DNA of 64,000 bases from Lachnospiraceae bacterium (GTDB lineage: Bacteria; Bacillota; Clostridia; Lachnospirales; Lachnospiraceae). Under the pieces are notes generated by a model that was not told the DNA's origin, did no database searches, and saw nothing but the letters and a program-made list of their open reading frames with translations. This document shows, one piece after another, positions 51,761 to 60,227 of this stretch. The position numbers and the translations under genes are program-made. The DNA lies in the NCBI GenBank assembly GCA_902363835.1, contig CABJBM010000019.1, forward strand, positions 62,001-126,000, given 5' to 3'. Position 1 is the first letter of the stretch. Every line of letters starts with the position of its first letter.

Positions 51761-53170
51761 ATGATCAGGAAAAGAAATCATGCGGGTACGATGGGAAAGA
51801 GCGTTCTCCTGGCAGTCATATTTATGCTGGCAGGGGCGACAGTTGCACTGGCAGATGACGCTTCAAAATTTGTTCCGGGGACCAGAATCAACGGTGTCCT
51901 TGTTGGAGGAATGACGGTTGAAGAAGCGAAGATACAGATAGAAGGCTTTTATGGCAGGGAATATCAGCTCTCCATTCAGGAGAGAGGTGACGTAACTGAG
52001 GTTATAAGCGGTCCTGAAATTTCCTATCAGGTGGTCCTTACGGAAGGGCTTCACACCATCCTGGAGGAACAGAATGCCACAGGTCGGATGGCAGGGCCTG
52101 CCGTTGATAATACTTATATCCAAAAGGGAGCGGTCACTTATGATGAAGGAAAGTTAAAGGAAAAGCTGAATTCCCTCTCCTGCATAAATGCAGAGGATAT
52201 TACGGTTACGAGGAATGCCCGGATTTCTGACTGGCAGCAGGGAATTCCCTTTACCATCCTTCCTGAAGTACAGGGAAACAGCGTGAACCTTGAAAAACTG
52301 GAAGCAACAGTCAAGGCTGTGTTAAATGAAGAACTTCCCCAAATAAACATTGAGGTATCAGGCTGTTATGACACCGTAACCGTCACCTCAGAGGATGCCG
52401 GATTGATTGCCCAGCGGGATGCCCTCAACCGTGTAAGGGAAATGGAAATCACCTATGCTTTTGGAGACCGGTCAGAGGTTTTAAAAGGAGAGGAGATCTG
52501 TTCCTGGATATCAGGAATGACGGGAGAAGTGATAAACGTAAGAGGAGATAAAACTTCGGCTTATGTAAAGGCTCTGGCAGACAAGTATGATACAACAGGA
52601 AAAGAACGGGCATTTCGTGTCACAAATGGAAAGGCCCGCCTTCTTCCTGGTTCCTATGGCCAGAAGATTGATCAGGCGGGAGAAACTGCTGCCCTGGCTG
52701 CTATCATTCAGTCCGGACAGAGCCAGAAAAGGGAACCAAAGTATATTCAGACAGTGGCTGACCGGAGCAATGCCTGGGGAGGAAATTATGTGGAGATAGA
52801 TATGGCGGCCCAGCATGTTTACATGTATAAAGCCGGTGTCCTGGTATGGGATTCTCCATGTGTGACAGGAAATGTTTCCAAAAATTACACAACTCCGGAG
52901 GGCATTTTCACCCTTTCCTATAAGGAGACAGACCGGGTCCTGCGGGGAGAGAAACGAGCAGATGGCACTTACGAATATGAAAGCCATGTGAATTACTGGA
53001 TGCCGTTTAACGGAGGGATCGGTCTTCATGATGCAAACTGGAGAGCCGGGTTTGGCGGAGATATTTATAAGACAAAGGGAAGCCATGGCTGTATCAACCT
53101 TCCGCCGGATAAGGCAAAAGCCCTGTACGGCCTGGTTTACTCCGGGATTCCTGTCATCTGCCATTATTAA
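51761..53170 (+). CDS. L,D-transpeptidase with peptidoglycan-binding-like N-domains
   Basis: 469 residues from 51761 (AAAGGA nine bases upstream). N-terminal signal or anchor MGKSVLLAVIFMLAGATVALA. Middle: repeated PG_binding_4-type regions (GTRINGVLVGGMTVEEAKIQ begins one). C-terminal YkuD domain from about residue 345 (VEIDMAAQHVYMYKAGVLVWDSPCVTGN) with the catalytic GSHGCINLPPDKAK motif containing the active Cys. It makes 3-3 cross-links in peptidoglycan or attaches proteins to it, outside the membrane. Single gene with a terminator at 53228. Confidence 0.92.
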   Translation: MIRKRNHAGTMGKSVLLAVIFMLAGATVALADDASKFVPGTRINGVLVGGMTVEEAKIQIEGFYGREYQLSIQERGDVTEVISGPEISYQVVLTEGLHTILEEQNATGRMAGPAVDNTYIQKGAVTYDEGKLKEKLNSLSCINAEDITVTRNARISDWQQGIPFTILPEVQGNSVNLEKLEATVKAVLNEELPQINIEVSGCYDTVTVTSEDAGLIAQRDALNRVREMEITYAFGDRSEVLKGEEICSWISGMTGEVINVRGDKTSAYVKALADKYDTTGKERAFRVTNGKARLLPGSYGQKIDQAGETAALAAIIQSGQSQKREPKYIQTVADRSNAWGGNYVEIDMAAQHVYMYKAGVLVWDSPCVTGNVSKNYTTPEGIFTLSYKETDRVLRGEKRADGTYEYESHVNYWMPFNGGIGLHDANWRAGFGGDIYKTKGSHGCINLPPDKAKALYGLVYSGIPVICHY

Positions 53171-53227
53171 CCGGGAGCAATAAGCGAAGGAAATGATATC
53201 TTTTTGCCAGGGACAATAAAAGCTAAG

Positions 53228-53277
53228 GCAGCTGCAAAAATAGGTAGGCAATCACTTATTTTTGCAGCTGCTTTTTT
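53228..53277 (+). terminator. Rho-independent terminator
   Basis: GCAGCTGCAAAAATA (53228-53242) pairs with TATTTTTGCAGCTGC (53257-53271), followed by six T. It can serve the convergent MerR gene as well. Confidence 0.9.
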
Positions 53278-53316
53278 GCAGGATTTCTAAATTAAAATAT
53301 TATTTCTTTGGATATT

Positions 53317-54054
53317 TTATTTCCCGGCGTAGCTTTCAGCCGCAAAACAAATATAATAACTCAAACCAGTCTGCTGTTTTTCAAGCATTTGACGATGAAA
53401 CTCATCTGTCATTAAAAATTTTGATTGAGCGGCAAAACCTTGTGCATCAATTTTCATACTGCGTCCCATAAACTGAATATGCTTATGGATGGCGGAGTGA
53501 ACCTCATTTGCATTGGCACTGACGCCGTTTCTAAGGGCATTTGCCATAAAAGTTATAAACTCTGTCGCTTCATTAGCCTTTTCATTCATAATATCTGTAT
53601 CAATTGTACTGGTGTCAATGGAATAGCCATAGTTTTCACTTAAATACTCGTTCTGTGGCTCTAATGCACCTTCCCATTCTTGCTTATTCAGACCCAAAAA
53701 CATCTTTTCTTTACTCATAGCAGCTCCTTTCTCCGTATAGACGATTGCTTCTTCGAGCGTATGCAAAATGCTGCTGATTCTCTGTTGGCGCGCTATCAAC
53801 AAAGTCTTTTGCTCACATAAGCACCGCAAGCGGGAGGGCCCGTTTTGCATGGCAGATTTGATTTTTTCCAACGGAAAATCAAGTTCGCGGTAAAACAGGA
53901 TTTGCTGAAGTTGTTCAAGCTCCTTGTCACCATAGTACCGATATCCATTTTCTGCAATACTTTCCGGCATAAGCAATCCGATTTTCTGATAATGATACAA
54001 TGTTTTTATTGTAACACCAGATAATTTTGCGACTTCATGCACTGTGTATGACAT
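53317..54054 (-). CDS. MerR-family regulator with TipAS-like domain
   Basis: 245 residues. MerR DNA-binding part: YTVHEVAKLSGVTIKTLYHYQKIGL, wing ENGYRYYGDKELEQLQQI, then a coiled coil to about 110. The C-terminal ~120 residues (KQEWEGALEPQNEYLSENYG onward, with FMANALRNGVSANANEVHSAIHKHIQFMG) resemble the TipAS antibiotic-recognition domain. GGAGG lies nine bases before the ATG. It probably autoregulates from the promoter/dyad at 54075-54107. No drug-resistance gene is adjacent. Confidence 0.9.
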   Translation of the reverse strand: MSYTVHEVAKLSGVTIKTLYHYQKIGLLMPESIAENGYRYYGDKELEQLQQILFYRELDFPLEKIKSAMQNGPSRLRCLCEQKTLLIARQQRISSILHTLEEAIVYTEKGAAMSKEKMFLGLNKQEWEGALEPQNEYLSENYGYSIDTSTIDTDIMNEKANEATEFITFMANALRNGVSANANEVHSAIHKHIQFMGRSMKIDAQGFAAQSKFLMTDEFHRQMLEKQQTGLSYYICFAAESYAGK

Positions 54055-54074
54055 GCAATATCACCTCCCAAATA

Positions 54075-54107
54075 CAACCATAAGGTCTGACCTGAGGTTG
54101 GAGTCAA
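54075..54107 (-). promoter_or_regulatory. MerR-type promoter and operator of the TipAS-like regulator
   Basis: Read on the minus strand: TTGACT (54107-54102), 19-bp spacer, TATGGT (54082-54077). The spacer lies in a dyad CAACC-N2-AGGT-N3-ACCT-N3-GGTTG (54100-54075). Overspaced promoter plus dyad is the classic MerR arrangement, here for autoregulation. Confidence 0.65.
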
Positions 54108-54573
54108 GTGTTTTTTATAAATTTTTCTGTTTCACCTTAACCGGCGGGAACTATTGCTTAGTAAAATCATATTCATCTAATTCTGTCCATTCACACTGCT
54201 TAACACAGATCAATATTAATTCTGAATATATTCCCTTTCTTGCAAACTTTAAGCATCGGCCGGTTTTAAAGCTTATTTTATTAATAACAGGAAGTCACCG
54301 CCTGATGAAACATACAGTTCTTTATTTTTTCAAAGTATAAGTATAAACTTTGCTTAAAAGTAAAGCAACTGCCATTTTATCATTTTTTCAATCATTATTC
54401 TTTATTAAAAAAACCGTTTTTATAAAAATGAAAAAAATTACTATAAGAGTAATAAATATTAAAATGTGGGATAGTATCCGTATGCGTGTGAAACTATTTA
54501 CATGTTAAATGAAATAAAGTATCATAAGGCCATCAGAAAAGGACAATCAGAAATGTTGAAAAGGAGAAAAGCA
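54108..54573. other. AT-rich intergenic region upstream of the GH4 gene, with two dyads
   Basis: About 465 bp without a credible gene. It contains TTGCTT-N7-AAGCAA (54350-54368) and ATTACT-N5-AGTAAT (54437-54453), both possible operators of the downstream GH4/PTS genes, for example for the RpiR regulators encoded at 57.6-59.2 kb. No convincing -35/-10 pair was assigned. Confidence 0.45.
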
Positions 54574-55899
54574 ATGAAAACATTTAATGTTTGTATCGTT
54601 GGAGGCGGAAGCACTTTTACACTTGGATTCCTGAAGTCATTTGTCAGGCTGAGAGAAGAGTTTCCTTTAAAGAGGCTGGTGCTCTTTGACATTGACAGCG
54701 AACGTCAGGAGCCCATTGGAAAGTATGGGGAGATTCTCTTTAAGGAGAGGTTTCCGGAATTGGATTTCTCTTATACCACGGATATCAAAGAAGCCTATGA
54801 GGGGATGGATTTCATATTTATGCAGATGCGTGCCGGAGGGCTATCCATGCGGGCAAAGGATGAGCACATTCCATTGAGCATGGGACTGGTGGGACAGGAA
54901 ACCTGCGGAGCAGGGGGGATGGCTTATGGCCTTCGGTCCTGTGTGGATATGATTAAGGCCGTACACGATATCCGTACCTATTCGCCGGATGCATGGATTC
55001 TGAATTACTCTAACCCAGCTGCCATTGTTGCGGAAGCGTTACGCAGGGAGTTCCCGGATGACAAGAGAATCTTAAACATCTGTGACCAGCCGGAGAACGT
55101 GGTGCGTTCCTGCAGCAGGCTTTTAAAATGCAGCTGGGAGGATTTGGACCCGGTTTATTTCGGACTGAACCACTATGGCTGGTTTACCCATATGTATGAC
55201 GTCCGCACAGGAGAAGACCTGCTTCCAAAGATCAGGGAAATGGTTGCCCAGAACGGCTTCCTTCCCCAGGATGCGGAGCAGAGGGACAAATCCTGGCTTG
55301 ACACTTACGGAATGGTAAAGACGATCATGGAGGATTTCCCGGAATACCTGCCTAACACCTATGACCAGTATTACCTGTATCCGGAATACAAGGCCAGCCA
55401 TCTGGACCCGGACTTCACCCGAGCCGATGAGGTTATGGCAGGGAGAGAAAAGCGTGTATTCAGGGAATGTGCAGAGGTAATCAGGGAAGGAAAGCTGGGA
55501 GATAAGTTCGACGAGATTTCCGATGCTCATGCCGAAATGATGATTAAGGTAGCAGAATCCATTGCTTTTAATAAAAATGACAGACATATTATGATCATTG
55601 AAAACAACGGAGCCATAGCCAATATGCAGGATGATGCCATGGTTGAGGTGGTGTGTGAGCTTGGGGCAAATGGTCCCCGTCCCATGAGAGTTGGAAACAT
55701 TCCGCAGTTTTATCTGGGACTTCTGGTAAACCAGGTATCCTGTGAAAAGCTGATCGTGGATGCGTATTTTGAGAACTCTTATCAGAAAGCTCTTGAGGCA
55801 TTTACCCTTAACAGGCTGATCAACGATGGAAAGAAAGCAAGAAAAGTTCTGGATGCCTTAATCGAGGCAAATAAGGGCATGTGGCCGGAGTTAAAATAA
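54574..55899 (+). CDS. glvA: GH4 6-phospho-alpha-glucosidase (maltose-6'-phosphate glucosidase)
   Basis: 441 residues from 54574 (AAGGAG seven bases upstream); the frame back to 54502 lacks a ribosome-binding site. NAD-binding GGGSTFT (11-17), VGQETCGAGGMAYG, NYSNPAAIV, metal-site Cys170 in NICDQP, and GLNHYGWFT. GH4 enzymes use NAD+ and a divalent metal to split 6-phospho-glycosides after PTS uptake. Similarity along the length is to GlvA; position 172 is Gln in CDQP where characterised alpha-type enzymes have CDMP. Followed by its PTS permease; cytoplasmic. Confidence 0.85.
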   Translation: MKTFNVCIVGGGSTFTLGFLKSFVRLREEFPLKRLVLFDIDSERQEPIGKYGEILFKERFPELDFSYTTDIKEAYEGMDFIFMQMRAGGLSMRAKDEHIPLSMGLVGQETCGAGGMAYGLRSCVDMIKAVHDIRTYSPDAWILNYSNPAAIVAEALRREFPDDKRILNICDQPENVVRSCSRLLKCSWEDLDPVYFGLNHYGWFTHMYDVRTGEDLLPKIREMVAQNGFLPQDAEQRDKSWLDTYGMVKTIMEDFPEYLPNTYDQYYLYPEYKASHLDPDFTRADEVMAGREKRVFRECAEVIREGKLGDKFDEISDAHAEMMIKVAESIAFNKNDRHIMIIENNGAIANMQDDAMVEVVCELGANGPRPMRVGNIPQFYLGLLVNQVSCEKLIVDAYFENSYQKALEAFTLNRLINDGKKARKVLDALIEANKGMWPELK

Positions 55900-56017
55900 G
55901 GGCATATGGAAGAAAGAAATTGGGGGAGTGAGATGAAATATGCTCGCCCGGGAAAACATAAGAAAACAGGATGTAACGCCGCAGCGAAAGGGGACTGCGG
56001 CGGGAGAGGATATTATC

Positions 56018-57541
56018 ATGAAAAAAAATAGGGTGATGGACTTTTTCTCAGCTCTGGGACGTAGTCTACTGATGCCAATTGCAGCTTTGGCCGCATGCGG
56101 AATCGTTCTGGGACTGACCTCTGCGCTTATGAAGGCGCAGGTACAGGCGGCGGCTCCATTTTTACAGCAGGGGCTTGTCTATTTTATTATTTTTACTTTA
56201 AATAAAATATCAGGCGTTGTATTTACATTGATTCCGGTTTTGTTTTCCATTTCCATTTCCTTTGGTATGGCAAGGGAGGAAAAGGAAATAGCAGCGTTTG
56301 CAGGCTTTATCGGATATTATACGTTTTTAGTGGCATCCTCATGTATGATCAATTCCGGTTTTATGAATTTCGGAGCCTTGAAAATATCCACCATCCTAGG
56401 TGTAGAGACATTGGATATGGGAGCGGTTGCAGGTATTGTCTCAGGTATTATAACGGCCTCCCTTCATAACCGGTATCACAAAATCACCTTTCCGGTGGCA
56501 GTCTCCTTTTACGGAGGCAAGCGTTTTGTAGCGATTGTGGTCATTATGGTTATGGCAGTGGTAGGTCTGGCAGCGCCAATTGTCTGGTCACCTGTATCCA
56601 TGGTCATTGACGGCATGGGAGGATTGATCTCTGCAACAGGGCTGGCCGGGGTATTTGGCTATGGATTCCTGGAGCGTCTGCTGATCCCCACCGGTCTGCA
56701 CCATGTTTTAAACGGCATTTTCCGTACTACCTCCATCGGAGGAACCTATGAAGGCGTGGAAGGATGTTTAAATATCTTTTTACAGTTCGTTGATAAGGTG
56801 AATATCACAGAGCTGAGGCCATTTACGGTATTCTTAGGACAGGGAAAGATGCCCATGATGATGTTCGGCCTCCCTGCTGCTGCTTTGGCCATTTACAGGA
56901 CTTCTCCTCAGGAGAAAAAGAACAAGGTAAAGGCTCTTATGATTGCAGGTGTTGCAGCCAGCATTGTATCCGGAATCACGGAACCGCTGGAATTCTCATT
57001 CATGTTTATTGCTCCTCCGCTGTTTTTGTTCCATGCGGTCATGGGCGGTCTGTCCTTTATGCTGATGGCGGCATTTAAGGTCGTTATCGGAAACACAGGC
57101 GGCGGCCTGATTGATTTCCTGATCTGGGGCGTATTCCAGCCGGGATCCCGCTGGTACTGGGTGATCATTACAGGACCCTTCTTCTCTCTGATCTATTATT
57201 ATGTATTCAAAAGCTATCTGACGAAAAAACAGCTTTCCATTGACGTATCCGATGAAGATCAGGAGACAGAAACCCGGGAGAGCACCATGGAGGATAAGCA
57301 GCATGCTCTGGCCTCCAGAATCATAGAAGGACTTGGAGGATACAATAATATTACTGTGGTAAATAACTGCCTTACCAGACTCCGTGTGGACATAAAGGAT
57401 ATGGAACTGGTAAGTGAAGAGATTTTAAAGAAAACAGGCGCCATGGGATTTGTCCGTTCCAGTGGTACTCATATTCAGGTGATTTATGGGCCAAAAGTGG
57501 AAGGGATTGCATCCAATGTGAGGGAAGTATTAAAATATTAA
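56018..57541 (+). CDS. PTS permease EIICB, maltose/alpha-glucoside type
   Basis: 507 residues from 56018 (GAGAGG eight bases upstream). EIIC membrane domain about 1-400 (SLLMPIAALAACGIVLGL start; GFLERLLIPTGLHHVLNGIFRTT and SGITEPLEFSFMFIAPP typical of the glucose/MalX superfamily). A linker rich in Glu/Asp/Thr follows, then EIIB about 430-507 with phospho-Cys in VVNNCLTRLRVD. No EIIA domain, so a shared EIIA (for example Glc type) is expected. It imports and phosphorylates the disaccharide that the upstream GH4 enzyme cleaves. Terminator at 57557. Confidence 0.9.
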   Translation: MKKNRVMDFFSALGRSLLMPIAALAACGIVLGLTSALMKAQVQAAAPFLQQGLVYFIIFTLNKISGVVFTLIPVLFSISISFGMAREEKEIAAFAGFIGYYTFLVASSCMINSGFMNFGALKISTILGVETLDMGAVAGIVSGIITASLHNRYHKITFPVAVSFYGGKRFVAIVVIMVMAVVGLAAPIVWSPVSMVIDGMGGLISATGLAGVFGYGFLERLLIPTGLHHVLNGIFRTTSIGGTYEGVEGCLNIFLQFVDKVNITELRPFTVFLGQGKMPMMMFGLPAAALAIYRTSPQEKKNKVKALMIAGVAASIVSGITEPLEFSFMFIAPPLFLFHAVMGGLSFMLMAAFKVVIGNTGGGLIDFLIWGVFQPGSRWYWVIITGPFFSLIYYYVFKSYLTKKQLSIDVSDEDQETETRESTMEDKQHALASRIIEGLGGYNNITVVNNCLTRLRVDIKDMELVSEEILKKTGAMGFVRSSGTHIQVIYGPKVEGIASNVREVLKY

Positions 57542-57550
57542 TAAGGGATA

Positions 57551-57599
57551 AAGAAAGCTGCCGGATCATGCAAGTCATGGTCAGGCAGCTTCTTTTTTT
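57551..57599 (+). terminator. Terminator of the GH4-PTS operon
   Basis: GCTGCC (57557-57562) pairs with GGCAGC (57584-57589), with an inner TCATG/CATG pairing and outer AAGAA/TTCTT, then seven T to 57599. Probably bidirectional with the convergent RpiR genes. Confidence 0.8.
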
Positions 57600-57601
57600 G
57601 G

Positions 57602-58387
57602 TTAAGGCAAAGCCAGGGAATCCTCCCCGTCTGCCGGGGTATTCTGTTTGATCTGGGCCGCCAGTTCAATGAGAATCTGGACAATGGTGAAGATTCCAAG
57701 CCTTGGATTGATATCTACATGGCGGTACTCCTCATTCCGGTCATTGGTGCAGAGGGCAATGGTGCTGCAGGCAATCAGAGGGCTGTCCTTTTCACAGGTA
57801 AGGAGGATGGTGATGACACCCCGGGCTTTTGCCTTGCGGAAAACAGACAGATAGCGCCTGGCATCCCCATGGGCTGTAATGACGAAAAGAACGGCATCGC
57901 TGCTGATCTCGTGTATGAGCCCGTTTAACAGGCGCTGCCACTCCACCAGAATACAGGGATAGTCAAGAGTGGTCAAGACTGTCTGGAGGTATTTGGCGGC
58001 CAGGGAGCTTAAGTTGGAGCCGTAGATATAAATAGGCCGGTCACTGGTTAAAAGCCCTGCGATCTCTTCCAGCTTTTCTTCATCCACCTGCTCTAAATTG
58101 TCCTTAAACAGGGCAAGGGAGTGATGGATTAAATCATCCGAGCGAAAGGCCTGGGGCTGAACCTGTTTTAATTCCTTGCGAACCTGGTATTTAAATTCAT
58201 TATAACCCTTTAAACCCAGCTTTTGGCAGAAACGGACAATGGTTGCGTTGGAGGTATACAGACAGGCGCTTAAATCGTTTAAATTGGCATACACGGAAGA
58301 AGGAAGATTGGATTCAAAATACTTAAGAATCTCCTCCTCTGTATACGTAAGCGTAAGCTGATGTGCTTTTTCAAATAAAGGAATCAT
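57602..58387 (-). CDS. MurR/RpiR-family regulator (second of a tandem pair)
   Basis: 261 residues. N-terminal HTH_6 (about 1-78; LNDLSACLYTSNATIVRFCQKLGLKGYNEF). SIS sugar-phosphate-binding domain from about 105 (RPIYIYGSNLSSLAAKYLQT, then FVITAHGDARRYLSVF). Such proteins sense phosphosugars. GGGAGG precedes the ATG; the start overlaps the end of the other RpiR gene by 17 bp. Convergent to the GH4-PTS operon, a likely target. Confidence 0.92.
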   Translation of the reverse strand: MIPLFEKAHQLTLTYTEEEILKYFESNLPSSVYANLNDLSACLYTSNATIVRFCQKLGLKGYNEFKYQVRKELKQVQPQAFRSDDLIHHSLALFKDNLEQVDEEKLEEIAGLLTSDRPIYIYGSNLSSLAAKYLQTVLTTLDYPCILVEWQRLLNGLIHEISSDAVLFVITAHGDARRYLSVFRKAKARGVITILLTCEKDSPLIACSTIALCTNDRNEEYRHVDINPRLGIFTIVQILIELAAQIKQNTPADGEDSLALP

Positions 58388-59195
58388 GGTTTCCTCCCTG
58401 TTCCGCCTGTTCCCTGCCGGACAGCTTATAATGAAGATAGCTGCGGATGATGACGTTGATTACATAAAATACCGGAAGCCTGGAGGTGAACTCCGCTCCC
58501 CGGTTCTCACGCTGGTCAGTGAAGAAGCGGAAGTTGACAGTGGCCAGATTGGCAACCGCATTGTTGGTATATGGGGTGATGGAGAGAATTGGAACATTGT
58601 TCATCCGGGCGATTTTGCCAAGGCGCACGGTGGGGCCGAAATCGCCGGTGGTGCTGATTAAGATCAGCAGGGATTCTGTGCGGATATTTCGCAAAATATG
58701 CTCTCCCATTTTGCCGGATTCGATCTTGTATACGTTCTGACGTCCGATGGAAAACAGAAGTTTCTCAAAATAATCGCTGAGAATGGAAGTGATCCCTCCC
58801 GGCGCCCATAAGTAGATGGGGCAGTCGCTGTCAAAATACCGGAAGGCAAGGCTGAGCTGGTCTTCGGATATGAGATTGGAGGTCCCTTCCACATTGGAAC
58901 ACAGGCTGTCGATCATGATTCTGGTGGTGAAATCCTGGGCTTTTGAAACCGCAGGCTCTGAATGTTCCTTTTTTCCTTCGGCTCGGAGGGCATATTTAAA
59001 TTCCGCAAACCCGGAATATCCAAGCTTTTTGCAGAAACGGAGGATGGTGGCAGAGGAATAGGCTGTCTGGGAAGCCAGGCACTGTATGCTCATATCCAGA
59101 ACTTCTTCCGTGTGCTCATAGACAAATTTCAGAATATTCAGTTCGTTGCTGCTCAGGCTTTTGATAACAGCGTCATCCAGATGAAGTGTAACCAT
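58371..59195 (-). CDS. MurR/RpiR-family regulator (first of a tandem pair)
   Basis: 274 residues. HTH_6 at about 1-80 (MSIQCLASQTAYSSATILRFCKKLGYSGFAEFKY). SIS domain from about 115 (CPIYLWAPGGITSILSDYFEKLLF, then ILISTTGDFGPTVRLGKIA). AAGGAGG lies before the ATG. It is divergent from the nucleoside phosphorylase gene. The two RpiR paralogues are distinct in sequence, so they may sense different ligands or form hetero-oligomers (inference). Confidence 0.92.
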   Translation of the reverse strand: MVTLHLDDAVIKSLSSNELNILKFVYEHTEEVLDMSIQCLASQTAYSSATILRFCKKLGYSGFAEFKYALRAEGKKEHSEPAVSKAQDFTTRIMIDSLCSNVEGTSNLISEDQLSLAFRYFDSDCPIYLWAPGGITSILSDYFEKLLFSIGRQNVYKIESGKMGEHILRNIRTESLLILISTTGDFGPTVRLGKIARMNNVPILSITPYTNNAVANLATVNFRFFTDQRENRGAEFTSRLPVFYVINVIIRSYLHYKLSGREQAEQGGNHDSFI

Positions 59196-59324
59196 TGGAA
59201 ACCTCCTTGAAAACCTCTTTCGTCCATTTTATCACGAATACATCATAAGTCAATGCAGATGTTGGGAAATAGGCAGGCTCCCTGGGAATGTGACATACAA
59301 TCAGGGGCAGTTTGCTGCAATAGA

Positions 59325-59353
59325 TTGACAGGATAGCCTCTTTGTGCTAAATT
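59325..59353 (+). promoter_or_regulatory. Promoter of the nucleoside phosphorylase-ECF operon
   Basis: TTGACA (59325-59330), 17-bp spacer, TAAATT (59348-59353), 34 bp before the start codon. Confidence 0.65.
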
Positions 59354-59387
59354 CAGGTCATAGAAAGGGTGAAAGGAGATGATACCT

Positions 59388-60128
59388 ATGGCAGAGATCA
59401 TGCCTCATATCAAGCTGTCAGAAGAACAGGCCGTTCCCTATGGACTGCTTCCGGGAGATCCGAAACGTCTGGACAGGATCGCAGCCTGCCTCACAGAGGT
59501 GGAGGAACTGGCTTATAACAGGGAATTCAGAAGTCTTAAAGGGAAATACAGGGGAGTTCCGGTCATGGCGGTGTCCACCGGAATCGGAGGCGCGTCCACG
59601 GCCATTGCAGTGGAGGAACTGGCCAGGATCGGAGTGAAGGCAATGATCCGGATCGGAAGCTGCGGAGCGCTGCAAAAAGGAATCCGCCTTGGGGATTTGA
59701 TTCTGGTCAATGGGGCTGTCCGGGATGACGGAGCCTCTTCTTCCTATGTGGACTCCATCTATCCGGCTGTGCCGGATACGGAGCTTTTGCTGTCCTGTAT
59801 AGAAAGTGCTGGGGGATTGGGAGCAAAAATCCATGTGGGAATAGCCAGAAGCCATGACAGCTTTTACATTGATGAGGAAAAAGAGGTCTGCGCCTATTGG
59901 GCGGGAAAAGGAGTCATGGGCTCTGACATGGAAACCGCTGCGTTATTTGTGGTGGGCGGACTTCGGGGAGTGAAAACCGCTTCCATTTTAAATGTAGTGG
60001 TTGAGCATGAAGAATCCATAGAAGACAACATTAACAGCTATACGGTTGGAGAGTCTGCCATGATGAGGGGAGAGCATTTGGAGATCCTGACGGCGCTGGA
60101 AGCCTTTGTCCGGATGGATCAGGGCTGA
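59388..60128 (+). CDS. udp: Nucleoside phosphorylase (uridine phosphorylase-like)
   Basis: 246 residues from 59388, where GGAG has nine-base spacing; the ATG at 59379 overlaps that GGAG. PNP/UDP-1 family marks: LLPGDPKRLDRI (phosphate-binding GDP), STGIGGASTAIAVEEL, RIGSCGALQKGI, and SDMETAALFVVG (the Met-Glu that contacts ribose). It cleaves a nucleoside with phosphate to the base and (deoxy)ribose 1-phosphate. Uridine is favoured by overall resemblance but purine nucleosides are possible. First gene of an operon with an ECF transporter, suggesting import and salvage of a nucleoside. Confidence 0.88.
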   Translation: MAEIMPHIKLSEEQAVPYGLLPGDPKRLDRIAACLTEVEELAYNREFRSLKGKYRGVPVMAVSTGIGGASTAIAVEELARIGVKAMIRIGSCGALQKGIRLGDLILVNGAVRDDGASSSYVDSIYPAVPDTELLLSCIESAGGLGAKIHVGIARSHDSFYIDEEKEVCAYWAGKGVMGSDMETAALFVVGGLRGVKTASILNVVVEHEESIEDNINSYTVGESAMMRGEHLEILTALEAFVRMDQG

Positions 60129-60150
60129 AAGAAAAACATCCTTCAGCCCT
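60121..60150 (+). terminator. Hairpin over the stop codon of the phosphorylase gene
   Basis: AGGGCTGAA (60121-60129) pairs with TTCAGCCCT (60142-60150). No T-run follows, so it may set relative expression of phosphorylase and ECF genes or protect the mRNA end rather than terminate. Confidence 0.4.
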
Positions 60151-60227
60151 GAGTTTGTGAATCAACCGGATATACAAGCATATCCCTTGATTCCCTGGTA
60201 TGCAAAAACATAAATGGAGGAAAAGAG

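Noticed and set aside
52511..53251. 246-codon open frame antisense to the L,D-transpeptidase
   Set aside because: It shadows a gene with catalytic motifs and a signal peptide; it also runs through the terminator at 53228.
54044..54340. 98-codon frame upstream of the GH4 gene
   Set aside because: It overlaps the MerR promoter/operator and the start of the MerR gene; composition is typical of AT-rich non-coding DNA.
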